Positions 38,838 through 48,900 are shown, numbered from the stretch's first letter. The stretch is 64,000 nucleotides of DNA from Rhizobium bangladeshense (GCF_001662075.1 NZ_LYPL01000002.1:496001-560000), one strand, 5' to 3'. Numbers and translations are program-made. Notes: a model not told the origin generated them from the sequence alone.

Positions 38838-39818
38838 ATGCGCTTGCGGAAGACGATATCGCTGGTGGCAGTTGCGGGCGTGATGGCCGGCTGCACGTCG
38901 ACCGGCGGTGTGCGACAGCCTTCCGGGCCGGAGACGGTGGCGCCTGAAAAGGCGCTGGTTCTGCCGCCGCCGGGTGGCCCGTCGATTGTTAGCGTCGTCG
39001 AGCGCAAGCGTGGCAATGGTGTCGAACAGACGGTCTCCCTGTTTACGTCCTCCTCGGTGCCCGGCCAGAATTTTCTGAAGATCCAGTTTTTCGGCGCTTC
39101 CGGAGCCAATCCCGGAACGGGCAATGCCGGCTTCCGCTTGATCAACGAGAGCGCTATTGCCCGCGAAATGTCCCACGCGGCCCCCGGCGTGCCGATGGCG
39201 ACTTCGGCGACCTTCCTGCAGAACGCTTATGGGCCATTCGGCTATGCCTCCGGCCGAAGCCGCGCCGGCGATGCCTGCATCTTTGCCTGGCAACAGATCC
39301 GCTCGAGTGCGGCCGCCAATACGCAGGCCCGCAATTTCGGCATGATCCAGCTGCGTCTGCGCCTATGCGATGCGCGCGCATCCGAGCGCCAGCTGCTCGG
39401 CATCGTCTACGGCTACACCATATCGGGCACCTTCGACGGGGTGATCTGGAACCCCTATGGCGCCCCGCCGCCCGCCGATGCGGCGCTCGGGCGTACCGGC
39501 AATCCGATCTATCCGGACGAGGGCGGATATCGCGCCAGTCCTGTGCCAATCGGGTATGAGCCGGCGCCTGTCGTCGCCCGTCGGCCGCGGACAGCTCCGC
39601 TTCGCAGCGCCCCGAGCCGCCAGCCGGCGCAAGGCGCCGCACCTCTCCCGGCGCCCATCGGCCCGCGTGTGCCGCTGCCGGGCGAGGCGCCACAGACGAG
39701 CGTGGCGCCGGAGGCGGTCGCCGTGCCGTTGGAACAATCGGCAAGGGCGATCGGGGTCACCGTGCCCTCACCGGACTGCATAGGCGACGCGGCCATGACG
39801 GCCGTCTGCCGGAGATAG
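38838..39818 (+). CDS. bcsN: Cellulose biosynthesis lipoprotein BcsN
   Basis: The 326-residue protein has a lipobox (MAGC, Cys about 17) after a short signal. It matches BcsN of the Agrobacterium/Rhizobium-type cellulose operons, a protein of unknown biochemical role. The conserved body (about 45-210) includes CIFAWQQIRS and a set of Cys residues. The last 100 residues are Pro/Ala-rich. I chose the ATG before RLRKTISLV; in-frame upstream sequence is not protein-like. It is the first gene of the bcs run, separated from bcsA by a repeat-containing gap. Confidence 0.85.
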   Translation: MRLRKTISLVAVAGVMAGCTSTGGVRQPSGPETVAPEKALVLPPPGGPSIVSVVERKRGNGVEQTVSLFTSSSVPGQNFLKIQFFGASGANPGTGNAGFRLINESAIAREMSHAAPGVPMATSATFLQNAYGPFGYASGRSRAGDACIFAWQQIRSSAAANTQARNFGMIQLRLRLCDARASERQLLGIVYGYTISGTFDGVIWNPYGAPPPADAALGRTGNPIYPDEGGYRASPVPIGYEPAPVVARRPRTAPLRSAPSRQPAQGAAPLPAPIGPRVPLPGEAPQTSVAPEAVAVPLEQSARAIGVTVPSPDCIGDAAMTAVCRR

Positions 39819-39925
39819 AGCGTGATGCCGAAAGGCGGGGATCGGTTTTCGGGCGGCATCCTGTTCTAACTCTTTAACTTGGAACAGGATGATTTGGGCG
39901 AGCTGACCTGAATCATCCTGTTCCG
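39817..39925. repeat. Rhizobial intergenic repeat between bcsN and bcsA
   Basis: Starting at the bcsN stop, it reads AGAGCGTGATGCCGAAA, then CGGTTTTCGGGCGGCATCCT, and GGAACAGGATGATT with an inverted AATCATCCTGTTCC. This is close, from memory, to a widely dispersed Rhizobiales palindromic repeat. It contains hairpins that could modulate read-through from bcsN into bcsA. The bcsA ribosome site lies after it. Confidence 0.75.
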
Positions 39926-39982
39926 GCAAGGGTGCCCGGGTGTCGGACGATGCCTCGGCGGAGTAATTTCGAAGGAACGTTG

Positions 39983-42175
39983 ATGCGCAAAGCCCGCAGC
40001 GTCTTCATTTGGGCCCTGGTTTCGCTCTGCATGATCGTGTTGATCACCCTGCCGGTTAACCTGCAGACCCAGCTCATCACCAGCATCACGGTTGTCACGG
40101 TGATGGCGCTGATCAAGATCCTGAAGGGCGAGGGGACGTGGCGCCTGGTGGCGCTCGCTTTCGGCACGTCGATCGTGCTGCGCTACGTCTATTGGCGCAC
40201 CACCAACACTTTGCCGCCGGTGAACCAGCCTGAGAATTTCATTCCCGGCCTGCTGCTCTATCTTGCCGAAATGTATAGCGTGGCGATGTTGGCGCTCAGC
40301 CTTTTCATCGTCGCCACACCGCTGCCGCCGCGCCCTTCGCGTGCCGCCAATCCCGGGCGTCTGCCCCATGTCGACGTCTTCGTGCCCTCCTACAACGAGG
40401 ATTCCGGCCTTCTCGGAAACACGCTGGCTGCCGCCAAGGCCATGGACTATCCGGCCGATAAGCTGCATGTCTGGCTGCTCGACGATGGCGGCACCTTGCA
40501 GAAACGCAATTCCGGCAAGTTGCTCGAGGCTCAGGCGGCGGCCGCCCGTCACGTCGAACTGAAGCAGCTTTGCCAGGATCTTGACGTCACCTATCTCACG
40601 CGTGACCGCAACGAGCATGCCAAGGCGGGCAATCTCAACAACGGCATGAAACATTCGACCGGCGAACTCATCGCCGTCTTCGATGCGGACCACGCGCCGG
40701 CCCGCGACTTCCTCCTCGAGACTGTCGGCTATTTCGAAGACGATCCGAAGCTCTTCCTCGTCCAGACCCCGCACTTCTTCATCAATCCGGATCCGTTGGA
40801 GCGCAACCTGCGCACCTTCGACAAGATGCCGAGCGAGAACGAGATGTTCTACGGCATCATCCAGCGCGGCCTGGACAAATGGAACGCCGCCTTCTTCTGC
40901 GGTTCGGCCGCTGTGCTGAGCCGCAAGGCGCTCGAATCGCAGAACGGCTTTTCCGGCATCAGCATCACCGAGGATTGCGAGACGGCCTTAGCGCTGCATG
41001 GCAGTGGCTGGAACAGCATCTATGTCGACAAGCCGCTGATCGCCGGCCTGCAACCGGCCACCTTCGCAAGCTTCATCGGCCAGCGCAGCCGCTGGGCGCA
41101 AGGCATGATGCAGATCCTGCGTTTCCGCTTCCCGCTGCTCAAACGCGGGCTGTCGATCCCGCAGCGCCTTTGTTACATGTCCTCGACGCTATTCTGGCTC
41201 TTCCCATTCCCGCGCACGATTTTTCTGTTTGCGCCGCTTTTCTATCTGTTCTTCGATCTGGAGATCTTCACCGCCTCCGGCGGCGAGTTCCTGGCCTACA
41301 CGTTTGCCTATATGCTGGTGAACCTGATGATGCAGAACTACCTCTATGGTTCATTCCGCTGGCCGTGGATTTCCGAACTCTACGAATATGTCCAGACGGT
41401 GCATCTGCTGCCGGCGGTCGTCTCCGTCATGCTCAATCCGAGGAAGCCGACCTTCAAGGTCACCGCCAAGGACGAATCGATTGCCGTCAGCCGCCTGTCG
41501 GAGATCAGCCGTCCGTTCTTCGTCATCTTTGCGGTGCAGATCATCGCGCTCGTCATCACCTTCTACAGAATTTATGCCGAACCCTATAAGGCCGACGTCA
41601 CGCTCGTCGTCGGCGGATGGAATGTCATCAACCTGATCATGGCCGGCTGCGCGCTGGGCGTCGTGTCGGAACGCGGCGAGCGCGCCCTGTCCCGCCGCGT
41701 CCGCGTCAACCGGCGCTGCGAATTCGGCGCCAACGGCAAATGGTACGCGGCCTCGATCGAGGACGTTTCCGTCCATGGCGCCAGGCTTCACATCTTCAAC
41801 AAACACCTCGATGAGATGATCATCGGCGCACCTGCCGAAATGCGCTTCCGGCCCTATAGCGGCGCGGAGCTGGAAACCCTGCCGCTTATCGTCCGCAACA
41901 TCGAGCCGTCGGGCGACATCAGCAATGTCGGTTGCCAGTATGTGCCGAAAAGCGCCCTCGACCACCGGCTGATCGCCGACCTGATGTTTGCCAATTCCGG
42001 CCAGTGGACTGAATTCCAGACCTCGCGCCGCCGCAATCCGGGTCTGATCCGCGGCACCATCTGGTTCCTCGGCCTGTCGCTTTATCAAACCAGCCGCGGC
42101 CTCGTTTACCTCTTCCGCAGCATGCGGCCGGAGCGGGAGGCACAGCAGCAGGCGGCAAAGGTCAATGCCGGATGA
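39983..42175 (+). CDS. bcsA: Cellulose synthase catalytic subunit with PilZ domain
   Basis: This 730-residue inner-membrane GT2 enzyme polymerises UDP-glucose to cellulose and passes it through its own channel. Catalytic motifs in order: DDGG (about 165), DADHAPA (about 233), TED (about 328) and QRSRW (about 366). About eight membrane spans flank this core. The C-terminal PilZ domain (about 572-670) has RVNRR and DVSVHGA, the c-di-GMP-binding signature, so synthesis should be switched by c-di-GMP. The start at MRKARSVFIW follows GAAGGA. The stop overlaps bcsB (ATGA). Confidence 0.97.
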   Translation: MRKARSVFIWALVSLCMIVLITLPVNLQTQLITSITVVTVMALIKILKGEGTWRLVALAFGTSIVLRYVYWRTTNTLPPVNQPENFIPGLLLYLAEMYSVAMLALSLFIVATPLPPRPSRAANPGRLPHVDVFVPSYNEDSGLLGNTLAAAKAMDYPADKLHVWLLDDGGTLQKRNSGKLLEAQAAAARHVELKQLCQDLDVTYLTRDRNEHAKAGNLNNGMKHSTGELIAVFDADHAPARDFLLETVGYFEDDPKLFLVQTPHFFINPDPLERNLRTFDKMPSENEMFYGIIQRGLDKWNAAFFCGSAAVLSRKALESQNGFSGISITEDCETALALHGSGWNSIYVDKPLIAGLQPATFASFIGQRSRWAQGMMQILRFRFPLLKRGLSIPQRLCYMSSTLFWLFPFPRTIFLFAPLFYLFFDLEIFTASGGEFLAYTFAYMLVNLMMQNYLYGSFRWPWISELYEYVQTVHLLPAVVSVMLNPRKPTFKVTAKDESIAVSRLSEISRPFFVIFAVQIIALVITFYRIYAEPYKADVTLVVGGWNVINLIMAGCALGVVSERGERALSRRVRVNRRCEFGANGKWYAASIEDVSVHGARLHIFNKHLDEMIIGAPAEMRFRPYSGAELETLPLIVRNIEPSGDISNVGCQYVPKSALDHRLIADLMFANSGQWTEFQTSRRRNPGLIRGTIWFLGLSLYQTSRGLVYLFRSMRPEREAQQQAAKVNAG

Positions 42176-44622
42176 AAAGCATCGTCGCCGCTTCGCTTCT
42201 CCTGCTGAACGCTTCCGCCTTCGTCCAGGCGCAGACGGCGCCCTTCGACATGTCCGGCGAGCGCCCGCCCGGCGCGTCCGTCGCCCCGAGGCCGACGCCG
42301 CCCGCTCCGCCGGTGGCAGCACCGGTGCCCGTCACGCCTGCAGTTTCCGTAACACCCGCACCGGCGACACCGGCAGCGCCGGCGCCCGTTCCTGCACCGA
42401 TCATTGTCCAGCGGCAGCCGGCGTCGGCGCCCCAGCCTGGCGCGGCTGCAAATGCCGCTTCGCAGCCGAGCCCCCGCGATATCAGGCATTATCTTGTGCC
42501 CTTTTCGAAATTCAGCCTCGGCGGCGAATACGACCGCCGCTCATGGTCCGTCTATCTGACGCCCGAGCAGGCGGCGGCCAAGGCAAGTTTCACCTTCGCC
42601 TATCAGAACTCGATCGTCGTCGCGCCCGAGGCCTCGACGCTGACCGTCTATCTCAACAATCGCCCGATCGGCCAGCAGCGCGTCGGCTCGCCAGACGCCC
42701 CATCGGCCGTCACGTTCGAGGTTCCCTCGGGTCTGCTGCAGCCGGGCGCCAACGTCGTCACCTTCCAGGCCGATCAGCGTCATCGCACCGATTGCAGCAT
42801 TCAATCCACCTATGAACTCTGGTCGAACATCGATCCGGCCGGAACCTATCTGAGCTTCGCCGGCAGGAACGCCGCGGAACTATCGAGCGCCGACGCAATT
42901 CGCGCCATCGGCGTCGACGGCGCCGGCAAGACGGAGTTCGATATCGTCGTCCCGGCGCTGGAGCAGCCGGGAACCACAGAGCCGCTGCTGCGGCTGACGC
43001 AGGGCCTGTCGGTGCTGAGCAGCATGCCGAACCAGATCTTTGCCTTCAATACCGCCTCCCTTCCGGCTGCCGGTCCCGGCAGGCTCGGTGTGCTCGTCGG
43101 CACCGCGGCGGAGCTGCGGCCGCTCTTTCCCGGCCTGCCGCCCGGCGCCGAAAGTGCGCCGCTCGCCGCTTTCGTTACCGATCCGCGCAGCGGCTCGCCC
43201 GTGCTTCTGATCAGCGGTCCTTCCTGGCAGGCGGTCTCCTCGGCGATCGATACCATCGTCTCGCCGGTGGACAGGTCCGCCGATGTCCGCCGCGACGTGT
43301 TGACCACCGAACGCTGGAGCACGCCGAACGCACCGCTGATCTTTTCCGATACCGGCATTCCCTTGTCCCAGCTCGGCGTAAAAACCACCGAATTCTCCGG
43401 CCGCCGGTTCCGGACCAGCTTCAATGTCGCCGTGCCGGCGGATTTTTATGCCAATGCCTATGGCGAGGCGAAGGTGCTGCTCGACGCCGCCTATACCGAT
43501 AAGGTTCAGCCCGGCAGCCACATCGATATCTACGTCAACGACAACATCGCCTCCACAGTGCCGCTCACCTCGACAACAGGCGGCATTCTCCGCCATCTGC
43601 CGATCCGCGTGACCATGCGTCACTTCAAGCCGGGTCTCAATACGGTGGCAATCGAGGCGATCCTGATGACGAAGGGCGATGCCGCCTGCGCGCCGGGCAG
43701 CAGCGCCGATGCCAATGCGCGCTTTGCCCTGTTCGATACTTCTGAATTGCATATCCCGGATTTTGCCCGCGTCGGTCAGCTTCCGAACCTGGCCGCCATG
43801 GCCGGCACCGCCTATCCCTATGGTCGGGCCACCGAGCCGACACCACTCTTCATCGATCGCACCGACGCCGACACGCTGTCGGCCGCTGCCACCCTGCTCG
43901 GGCAGATGGCGATCATGGCCGGCCATCCGATCGCCGTCGAGAGCGTGGCCTCGCCGAATACGATCGGCGATCGCGACGCAATCTTCATCGGCTCGATCTC
44001 GCAGATGCCGGCGACCGCGTTGTCGCAGACCAATGTCTCCACGGCGAGCCAGGCCTCGTGGCGTCCCGTGGTCGACGCGCAGCCCGGCGTCGTCGATACC
44101 GGCGCGGCCTTCGAGGAATGGAATTCCAAGGTCAGCGGCGGCCTATTGCGCGGACAGGTCACCGCCTTCCGCGAATGGGTGGGGCGCAATTTCGATATTA
44201 CCCGCAGTTCGCTGCAATTCATCCCCGGCGCCGAAGAGATCTTCACGCCGCCAAATATGGCCACGCTGCTGGTTGCCCAGGGCTCCAGCCCCGCGGGCGC
44301 GGGCGCATGGACCGTGGTGACGGCGCCCTCGGCGAAAGATCTGCGCGAGGGACTGGAGGTCCTGACCGCGCAGATGAACTGGCCACAGATATCGGGACAT
44401 ATCACAACCTATTCGAGCAAGACGGCCAAGATCGAGACGGTGCCCGTCACCCGCTTCGATTTCGTGCCCTCCACACCCTGGTCGATCTCCAACTATCGTT
44501 TGATCGCCGCCAACTGGCTGTCGACGAATATTCTCTCCTACGCCTTCCTGCTCGTCGCCTTCGTGCTGCTGATCGGCATCAGCACATCGCGCATGCTGAA
44601 AAATCTGGGCCGGTCGAAATGA
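42172..44622 (+). CDS. bcsB: Cellulose synthase regulatory subunit BcsB
   Basis: The 816-residue periplasmic partner of BcsA is anchored by one C-terminal span (about 785-806). A signal peptide (about 1-20) is followed by an unusually Pro/Ala-rich stretch of about 70 residues, then two carbohydrate-binding/flavodoxin-like repeats (for example SFTFAYQNSIVVAPEASTLT and HIDIYVNDNIASTVPL). It overlaps bcsA and bcsZ by 4 bp each, indicating tight translational coupling. Confidence 0.95.
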   Translation: MKSIVAASLLLLNASAFVQAQTAPFDMSGERPPGASVAPRPTPPAPPVAAPVPVTPAVSVTPAPATPAAPAPVPAPIIVQRQPASAPQPGAAANAASQPSPRDIRHYLVPFSKFSLGGEYDRRSWSVYLTPEQAAAKASFTFAYQNSIVVAPEASTLTVYLNNRPIGQQRVGSPDAPSAVTFEVPSGLLQPGANVVTFQADQRHRTDCSIQSTYELWSNIDPAGTYLSFAGRNAAELSSADAIRAIGVDGAGKTEFDIVVPALEQPGTTEPLLRLTQGLSVLSSMPNQIFAFNTASLPAAGPGRLGVLVGTAAELRPLFPGLPPGAESAPLAAFVTDPRSGSPVLLISGPSWQAVSSAIDTIVSPVDRSADVRRDVLTTERWSTPNAPLIFSDTGIPLSQLGVKTTEFSGRRFRTSFNVAVPADFYANAYGEAKVLLDAAYTDKVQPGSHIDIYVNDNIASTVPLTSTTGGILRHLPIRVTMRHFKPGLNTVAIEAILMTKGDAACAPGSSADANARFALFDTSELHIPDFARVGQLPNLAAMAGTAYPYGRATEPTPLFIDRTDADTLSAAATLLGQMAIMAGHPIAVESVASPNTIGDRDAIFIGSISQMPATALSQTNVSTASQASWRPVVDAQPGVVDTGAAFEEWNSKVSGGLLRGQVTAFREWVGRNFDITRSSLQFIPGAEEIFTPPNMATLLVAQGSSPAGAGAWTVVTAPSAKDLREGLEVLTAQMNWPQISGHITTYSSKTAKIETVPVTRFDFVPSTPWSISNYRLIAANWLSTNILSYAFLLVAFVLLIGISTSRMLKNLGRSK

Positions 44623-45665
44623 GGTTGTGGCGCATGCTCCTCGTTGCGGCGACGGCCATGTTCGCCCTCGCAAGCCCGCCGGCCGCCGCGCAGCAGGCGA
44701 TGATCAACGCCGATGCGTGGTCCGCCTATAAGGCGAAGTTTCTCGATCCGAGCGGCCGCATCATCGATAACGGCAACGGCAATATCAGCCACAGCGAGGG
44801 GCAGGGCTATGGCATGCTGCTCGCCTATCTCTCGGCAAGCCCCGCCGATTTCGAGCAGATCTGGTATTTTACTCGCACCGAACTGCTGTTGCGCGACGAT
44901 GGCCTGGCCGTGTGGAAATGGGATCCGAACGTCAAGCCGCACGTGACGGACACCAACAATGCCACGGATGGCGACATGCTGATCGCCTATGCGCTGGCGC
45001 TTGCCGGCACTGCGTGGAACCGCAATGACTATATCCTGGCGGCCTCCCGCATGGCCCAGGCGCTGCTCGCCAAAACAGTCGCGCGCTCGGCCGGCCAAAT
45101 GCTGCTGCTGCCGGGCAGCGAAGGTTTTACCGCCGCTGACCGCAAGGACGGCCCCGTCATCAACCCCTCCTACTGGATCTATGAGGCAATTCCGGTGATG
45201 GCCGCACTTGCCCCGTCGGATGCCTGGAAAGAACTGTCGGATGATGGCGTGGCATTGTTGAAGACGATGCAGTTCGGTCCGCGCAAGCTTCCTGCCGAAT
45301 GGGTCAGCCTCAGCGGCCCGCCGCGCCCGGCGGAGGGTTTCGACGCCGAATTCGCCTATAATGCCCTTCGCATTCCGCTCTATCTCGCGCGCGGCGGCAT
45401 CACGGACAAGGCGCTGCTGACCCGCTTGCGAAAGGGCATGTTGCAGGATGGCATTCCAGCAACCATCGATCTGACCACCGGCAGGCCGAAGACCGTGTTG
45501 TCCGATCCTGGTTATAGAATTGTTAACGATGTTGTGGCCTGTGTAGTCGACGGGACCAAGCTGCCGGTCTCCGCCCTGCAATTTGCGCCCGCACTCTATT
45601 ATCCGTCCACGCTTCAACTGCTGGGGCTGGCCTATATCGGGGAGAAGCATCCGGAGTGTCTGTGA
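44619..45665 (+). CDS. bcsZ: Periplasmic endo-beta-1,4-glucanase, GH8
   Basis: This 348-residue cellulase of the bcs operon trims or proofreads nascent cellulose and is called celC in older rhizobial naming. A signal peptide (cleavage after AAAQ, about 25) is followed by the GH8 (alpha/alpha)6 barrel. The general acid Glu is in SEGQGYGM (about 57) and the Asp in NATDGDM (about 115). The true start is the ATG overlapping the bcsB stop; the longer frame reads into bcsB. Confidence 0.95.
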   Translation: MRLWRMLLVAATAMFALASPPAAAQQAMINADAWSAYKAKFLDPSGRIIDNGNGNISHSEGQGYGMLLAYLSASPADFEQIWYFTRTELLLRDDGLAVWKWDPNVKPHVTDTNNATDGDMLIAYALALAGTAWNRNDYILAASRMAQALLAKTVARSAGQMLLLPGSEGFTAADRKDGPVINPSYWIYEAIPVMAALAPSDAWKELSDDGVALLKTMQFGPRKLPAEWVSLSGPPRPAEGFDAEFAYNALRIPLYLARGGITDKALLTRLRKGMLQDGIPATIDLTTGRPKTVLSDPGYRIVNDVVACVVDGTKLPVSALQFAPALYYPSTLQLLGLAYIGEKHPECL

Positions 45666-47989
45666 AGTCTTCTCTCGTGGCGATTTCAGCGGCAGCCGTG
45701 GTAGCGACCCTCGTCACCGGGTTGAAGGATCGCGCCACCCTGCAGGAAAGGTTCGGCATTCCTGCAGTCAAGCCGGCGCCGGAGCTGATGATGATGGGCC
45801 GCATCAAGCCGTCCGACGCTCCTGCCGGCAATCCCGACTTCAATGCCGAGGCCGTCGCCGACAAGATCGAGGCGATCACCTCTCAGCAACCACCCGCACC
45901 GGACACGCCTGAGCGGAACGTCGCAAAAGAGCCGCCTGCAGTAGCGCAATCCGAGGCGCCTCAGACAGCCGGTGAACCGGCGCCCGTCCCTCCGGCGATC
46001 GTCACCGAGCCGCCGGCGCCGCCACAGGCGGCAGCGCCGCCGCAGCCTGACGTCGATGAAAGCGCGCTTCGTTATTTTGCCAGCCGCGGCGACAAAGTGC
46101 GTCTGCAGGCTGAGATCTCCCGCCTGCAGGCGCTTTATCCGAACTGGGTTCCGCCGGCCGATCCGCTCGCCGTGCCGCAAAACCGCGACAAACAGCTCGA
46201 AGCCATGTGGAAGCTCTATTCCGATGGACGCTATGCGGAGCTACGCAGGGCGATCGCCGACCGGGAGGCCGCCGATGCCGGCTGGCAGCCGCCGACCGAT
46301 CTGCTCGATCGGCTTGATGTCGCCGAAGCCCGCGCCCGTCTCATCAACGCGTCGGATCTCAAGCAATATGCGACCGTGGTCGATATTGGCGCCGCGACGC
46401 CGAGCCTGCTGACCTGCAGCGAGGTCGATGTGCTCTGGCGCGTCGCCGAGGCCTTCGTTCGCACCGAGCGATCGCAGCGCGGCCAGGATGCCTATGCCTA
46501 TATACTGAAGAATTGCGGCGATCCGGCCGAACGGCGGGCGACGGTCGAAAAAGCCTCGACGCTGCTTGACTATCAGCCGATGCAGACGCTGCTGGCGCTG
46601 GAGAGGCCCGCTGCCGACGGCGGCAGGGAATTTGACGCGATCCGCGACAACCTCGCCCGACGCTTCGTGGCCGAGAGCAATGAGGATCCGAAGCTTGCCA
46701 TCGCGCCCAGTTACATCGCCCGCCTCGAAAAGCTGGCAGAAAGCGAAGGTCTCGCCTCCGATGCGCTGCTGCTCGGCTGGTACCAGCTTCGCCGCAACAA
46801 CCCTGCCGATGCCGAGAAGTGGTTTCGCGCCGCCCGAGCCAAGGAGGAAACGGCAGTCGCTTCGCAAGGCCTGGCGCTGGCGCTGATCGCACGCAGGGCG
46901 CCTCAGGAGGCCGAGGACGTGATGTTCCGCTGGCGCGCCGATTCCGACGATGCGACCTCGACCTATCTTGCCTCTACCGCCAATCTGATGGCGCTGCAGC
47001 CGCCCGCCGATCTCACCGAAGAGGTGTTGCACCGCGTCGCCGCCGAGGTGATTGCCCGCAAATATGTGCCGACGGCGCAGCAGTTCGGCTGGTATGCACG
47101 CTCTCTCAACCAGTTCCAGACTGCCGCGCGCTGGTTTGAAACGGCGCTTGCCTGGAAACCGGACGACGAACCGTCCGCCTATGGCCTTGCCGTCACCCGG
47201 GAGCAGCTGAACGACCGCAAGGGAGTGCTCGACCTCCAGCGCGCCTGGGCCGGCCGGTCGGCACGCATCGCCAGTCTTGAAGACACGCGGGTGTCGAATG
47301 CCGGCGCGCAGCCGGCAAAGCCGCCGCTTGCCCCGCAGCAGCCGGCTCAGCCGGCAGAGCCGCCGCAGCCCCCGGCCGCTTCAACGCAGCCGGAGCCGGA
47401 AGTCTCCGTTCGGGTCGCACGGCCGGCGATGCAGACGGTGGCGGTCGAGCGCGGTCCGCGCCGGGCGCGGGGCTGCTCGACGACCATCGACGCGGGGCAA
47501 CTCGGGCCGTCCGAGGCGCTGTCGCGCGGCTGGTGCCTGATGGAGATTAACCGGCCGATGGAGGCGATCCCGGCTTTCGAGACGGCGTTGCAGAGCCCGG
47601 TCCGCAAGATCCGCGAAGACGCGGCCTATGGCCAGAGCCTTGCCTATCTGCGCGCCGGTCTTTCCAGCAATGCCGCCGTCGCGGCAACCAAGGCGCCGCA
47701 AAGCCGCCAGCGCGCTGCCGAACTGCAGGTGGCGATCCTCGCCGATCGTGCGCTGCAGGCCTTCGACGCCGGCCGGTATCGCGAAACCCTCATCTATCTC
47801 GATCAGCGCGCCCAGCTGCAGCAGGAGCGCATCGATCTGATGGTTCTGCGCGGCTACGCCTATCTCAATCTGAAAATGTACGATGATGCGGGCCGCATCT
47901 TCCAAGCCGCCGCCGCGACCGGCAATCGGGATGCCACCCGCGGCCTCGCCGATCTGCGGAACATCATCCATCCCGGCGTCAATGACTGA
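45656..47989 (+). CDS. TPR protein of the cellulose operon (BcsK-type), without a beta-barrel
   Basis: The 777-residue protein has an N-terminal hydrophobic segment (about 6-22) that may be a signal or anchor, a Pro/Ala-rich region (about 75-140), then many helical TPR-like repeats (for example ALLLGWYQLRRNNPADAEKW and QFGWYARSLNQFQTAARW). A second Pro-rich linker lies at about 545-580, with more repeats to the end. It resembles the periplasmic half of BcsC but ends without the outer-membrane barrel. In the naming of cellulose operon types such TPR proteins are called BcsK. It starts at GTG 45656, overlapping bcsZ; GTG 45662 is an alternative. Confidence 0.85.
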   Translation: MSVKSSLVAISAAAVVATLVTGLKDRATLQERFGIPAVKPAPELMMMGRIKPSDAPAGNPDFNAEAVADKIEAITSQQPPAPDTPERNVAKEPPAVAQSEAPQTAGEPAPVPPAIVTEPPAPPQAAAPPQPDVDESALRYFASRGDKVRLQAEISRLQALYPNWVPPADPLAVPQNRDKQLEAMWKLYSDGRYAELRRAIADREAADAGWQPPTDLLDRLDVAEARARLINASDLKQYATVVDIGAATPSLLTCSEVDVLWRVAEAFVRTERSQRGQDAYAYILKNCGDPAERRATVEKASTLLDYQPMQTLLALERPAADGGREFDAIRDNLARRFVAESNEDPKLAIAPSYIARLEKLAESEGLASDALLLGWYQLRRNNPADAEKWFRAARAKEETAVASQGLALALIARRAPQEAEDVMFRWRADSDDATSTYLASTANLMALQPPADLTEEVLHRVAAEVIARKYVPTAQQFGWYARSLNQFQTAARWFETALAWKPDDEPSAYGLAVTREQLNDRKGVLDLQRAWAGRSARIASLEDTRVSNAGAQPAKPPLAPQQPAQPAEPPQPPAASTQPEPEVSVRVARPAMQTVAVERGPRRARGCSTTIDAGQLGPSEALSRGWCLMEINRPMEAIPAFETALQSPVRKIREDAAYGQSLAYLRAGLSSNAAVAATKAPQSRQRAAELQVAILADRALQAFDAGRYRETLIYLDQRAQLQQERIDLMVLRGYAYLNLKMYDDAGRIFQAAAATGNRDATRGLADLRNIIHPGVND

Positions 47990-48055
47990 CATTGACGCCG
48001 CCGCTGCTCTCGGCTACTCGCCTGCCTACTGCCTCGCGCTCGCAAGGAAACCCCC

Positions 48056-48724
48056 GTGTCCGCTCTCCACGACATCCTCGACAGGTCTTATGACGCCTTT
48101 CTCTTCGATATGGACGGAACGCTGCTGAACTCCATAGCCGTCGTCGAACGCGTCTGGAGCGAATGGGCAAGACGCCATGGTCTCGAGCCGGAGGTCTTCC
48201 TGAAGACGATCCACGGCATCCGCGCCTCCGACGTGATCCGCGGGCTGGGCCTGCCGGGCGTCGATCCGGCCCACGAGGCGGATCTGCTGCTGGCCGAGGA
48301 GATGAAGGATGTCTCCGGCATCGTCGAGATCCCGGACGCCGTCCGCTTCCTGAACGCCATTCCCGAAGACCGATGGGCGATCGTCACTTCAGCGCCGATC
48401 GAGCTCGCCAGGCGCCGCATGGCTGCCGCCGGCATCCCGATGCCGAAGGTCATGGTCAGCGGTGGAGAAGTCAAATCGGGCAAGCCCAGCCCCGAAGGTT
48501 ATTTGCTCGGCGCCAGCCGCCTCGGGGTCGATCCCGCCAGATGCCTGGTCTTTGAAGATGCCGTCGCCGGCATCCTTGCCGGTGAGGCGGCTGGCGCCAA
48601 CGTCACTGTCATCACCGAAACTCACGCCACGCCCTTCGAAACCCCGCATTTCTCGATCGCCAACTATCAGGCGTGGCAGCCCCGCCAGACCGCCGAAGGC
48701 CGCCTGAAGATCGCCGCGATCTGA
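48056..48724 (+). CDS. HAD-superfamily sugar phosphatase / phosphoglucomutase-like
   Basis: The 222-residue HAD protein has the nucleophile motif FDMDGTLLNS (Asp about 18), motif II Thr/Ser in IVTSAP, the Lys in KSGKPSPEGY and the acidic motif FEDAVAGI. A cap domain lies between. The type matches sugar-phosphatases or beta-phosphoglucomutase relatives. The GTG start follows AAGGAA. It lies 66 bp after the cellulose TPR gene and could be co-transcribed; the link is uncertain. Confidence 0.9.
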   Translation: MSALHDILDRSYDAFLFDMDGTLLNSIAVVERVWSEWARRHGLEPEVFLKTIHGIRASDVIRGLGLPGVDPAHEADLLLAEEMKDVSGIVEIPDAVRFLNAIPEDRWAIVTSAPIELARRRMAAAGIPMPKVMVSGGEVKSGKPSPEGYLLGASRLGVDPARCLVFEDAVAGILAGEAAGANVTVITETHATPFETPHFSIANYQAWQPRQTAEGRLKIAAI

Positions 48725-48736
48725 TTGTTGCCAGCG

Positions 48737-48769
48737 AACTGCTTCCTTTTTGTGGGAGGCAGGTTTTTT
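48737..48769 (+). terminator. Terminator after the HAD gene
   Basis: A CTGCTTCC / GGAGGCAG stem with one G-T pair is followed by TTTTTT. It closes the bcs-HAD transcription unit ahead of the tRNA. Confidence 0.75.
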
Positions 48770-48823
48770 CCGCTTGCATTGCACGCGCCGAAAAACTAAA
48801 CGAAGCAAGCCGTTTCGGCAGGT

Positions 48824-48900
<77 letters not shown>

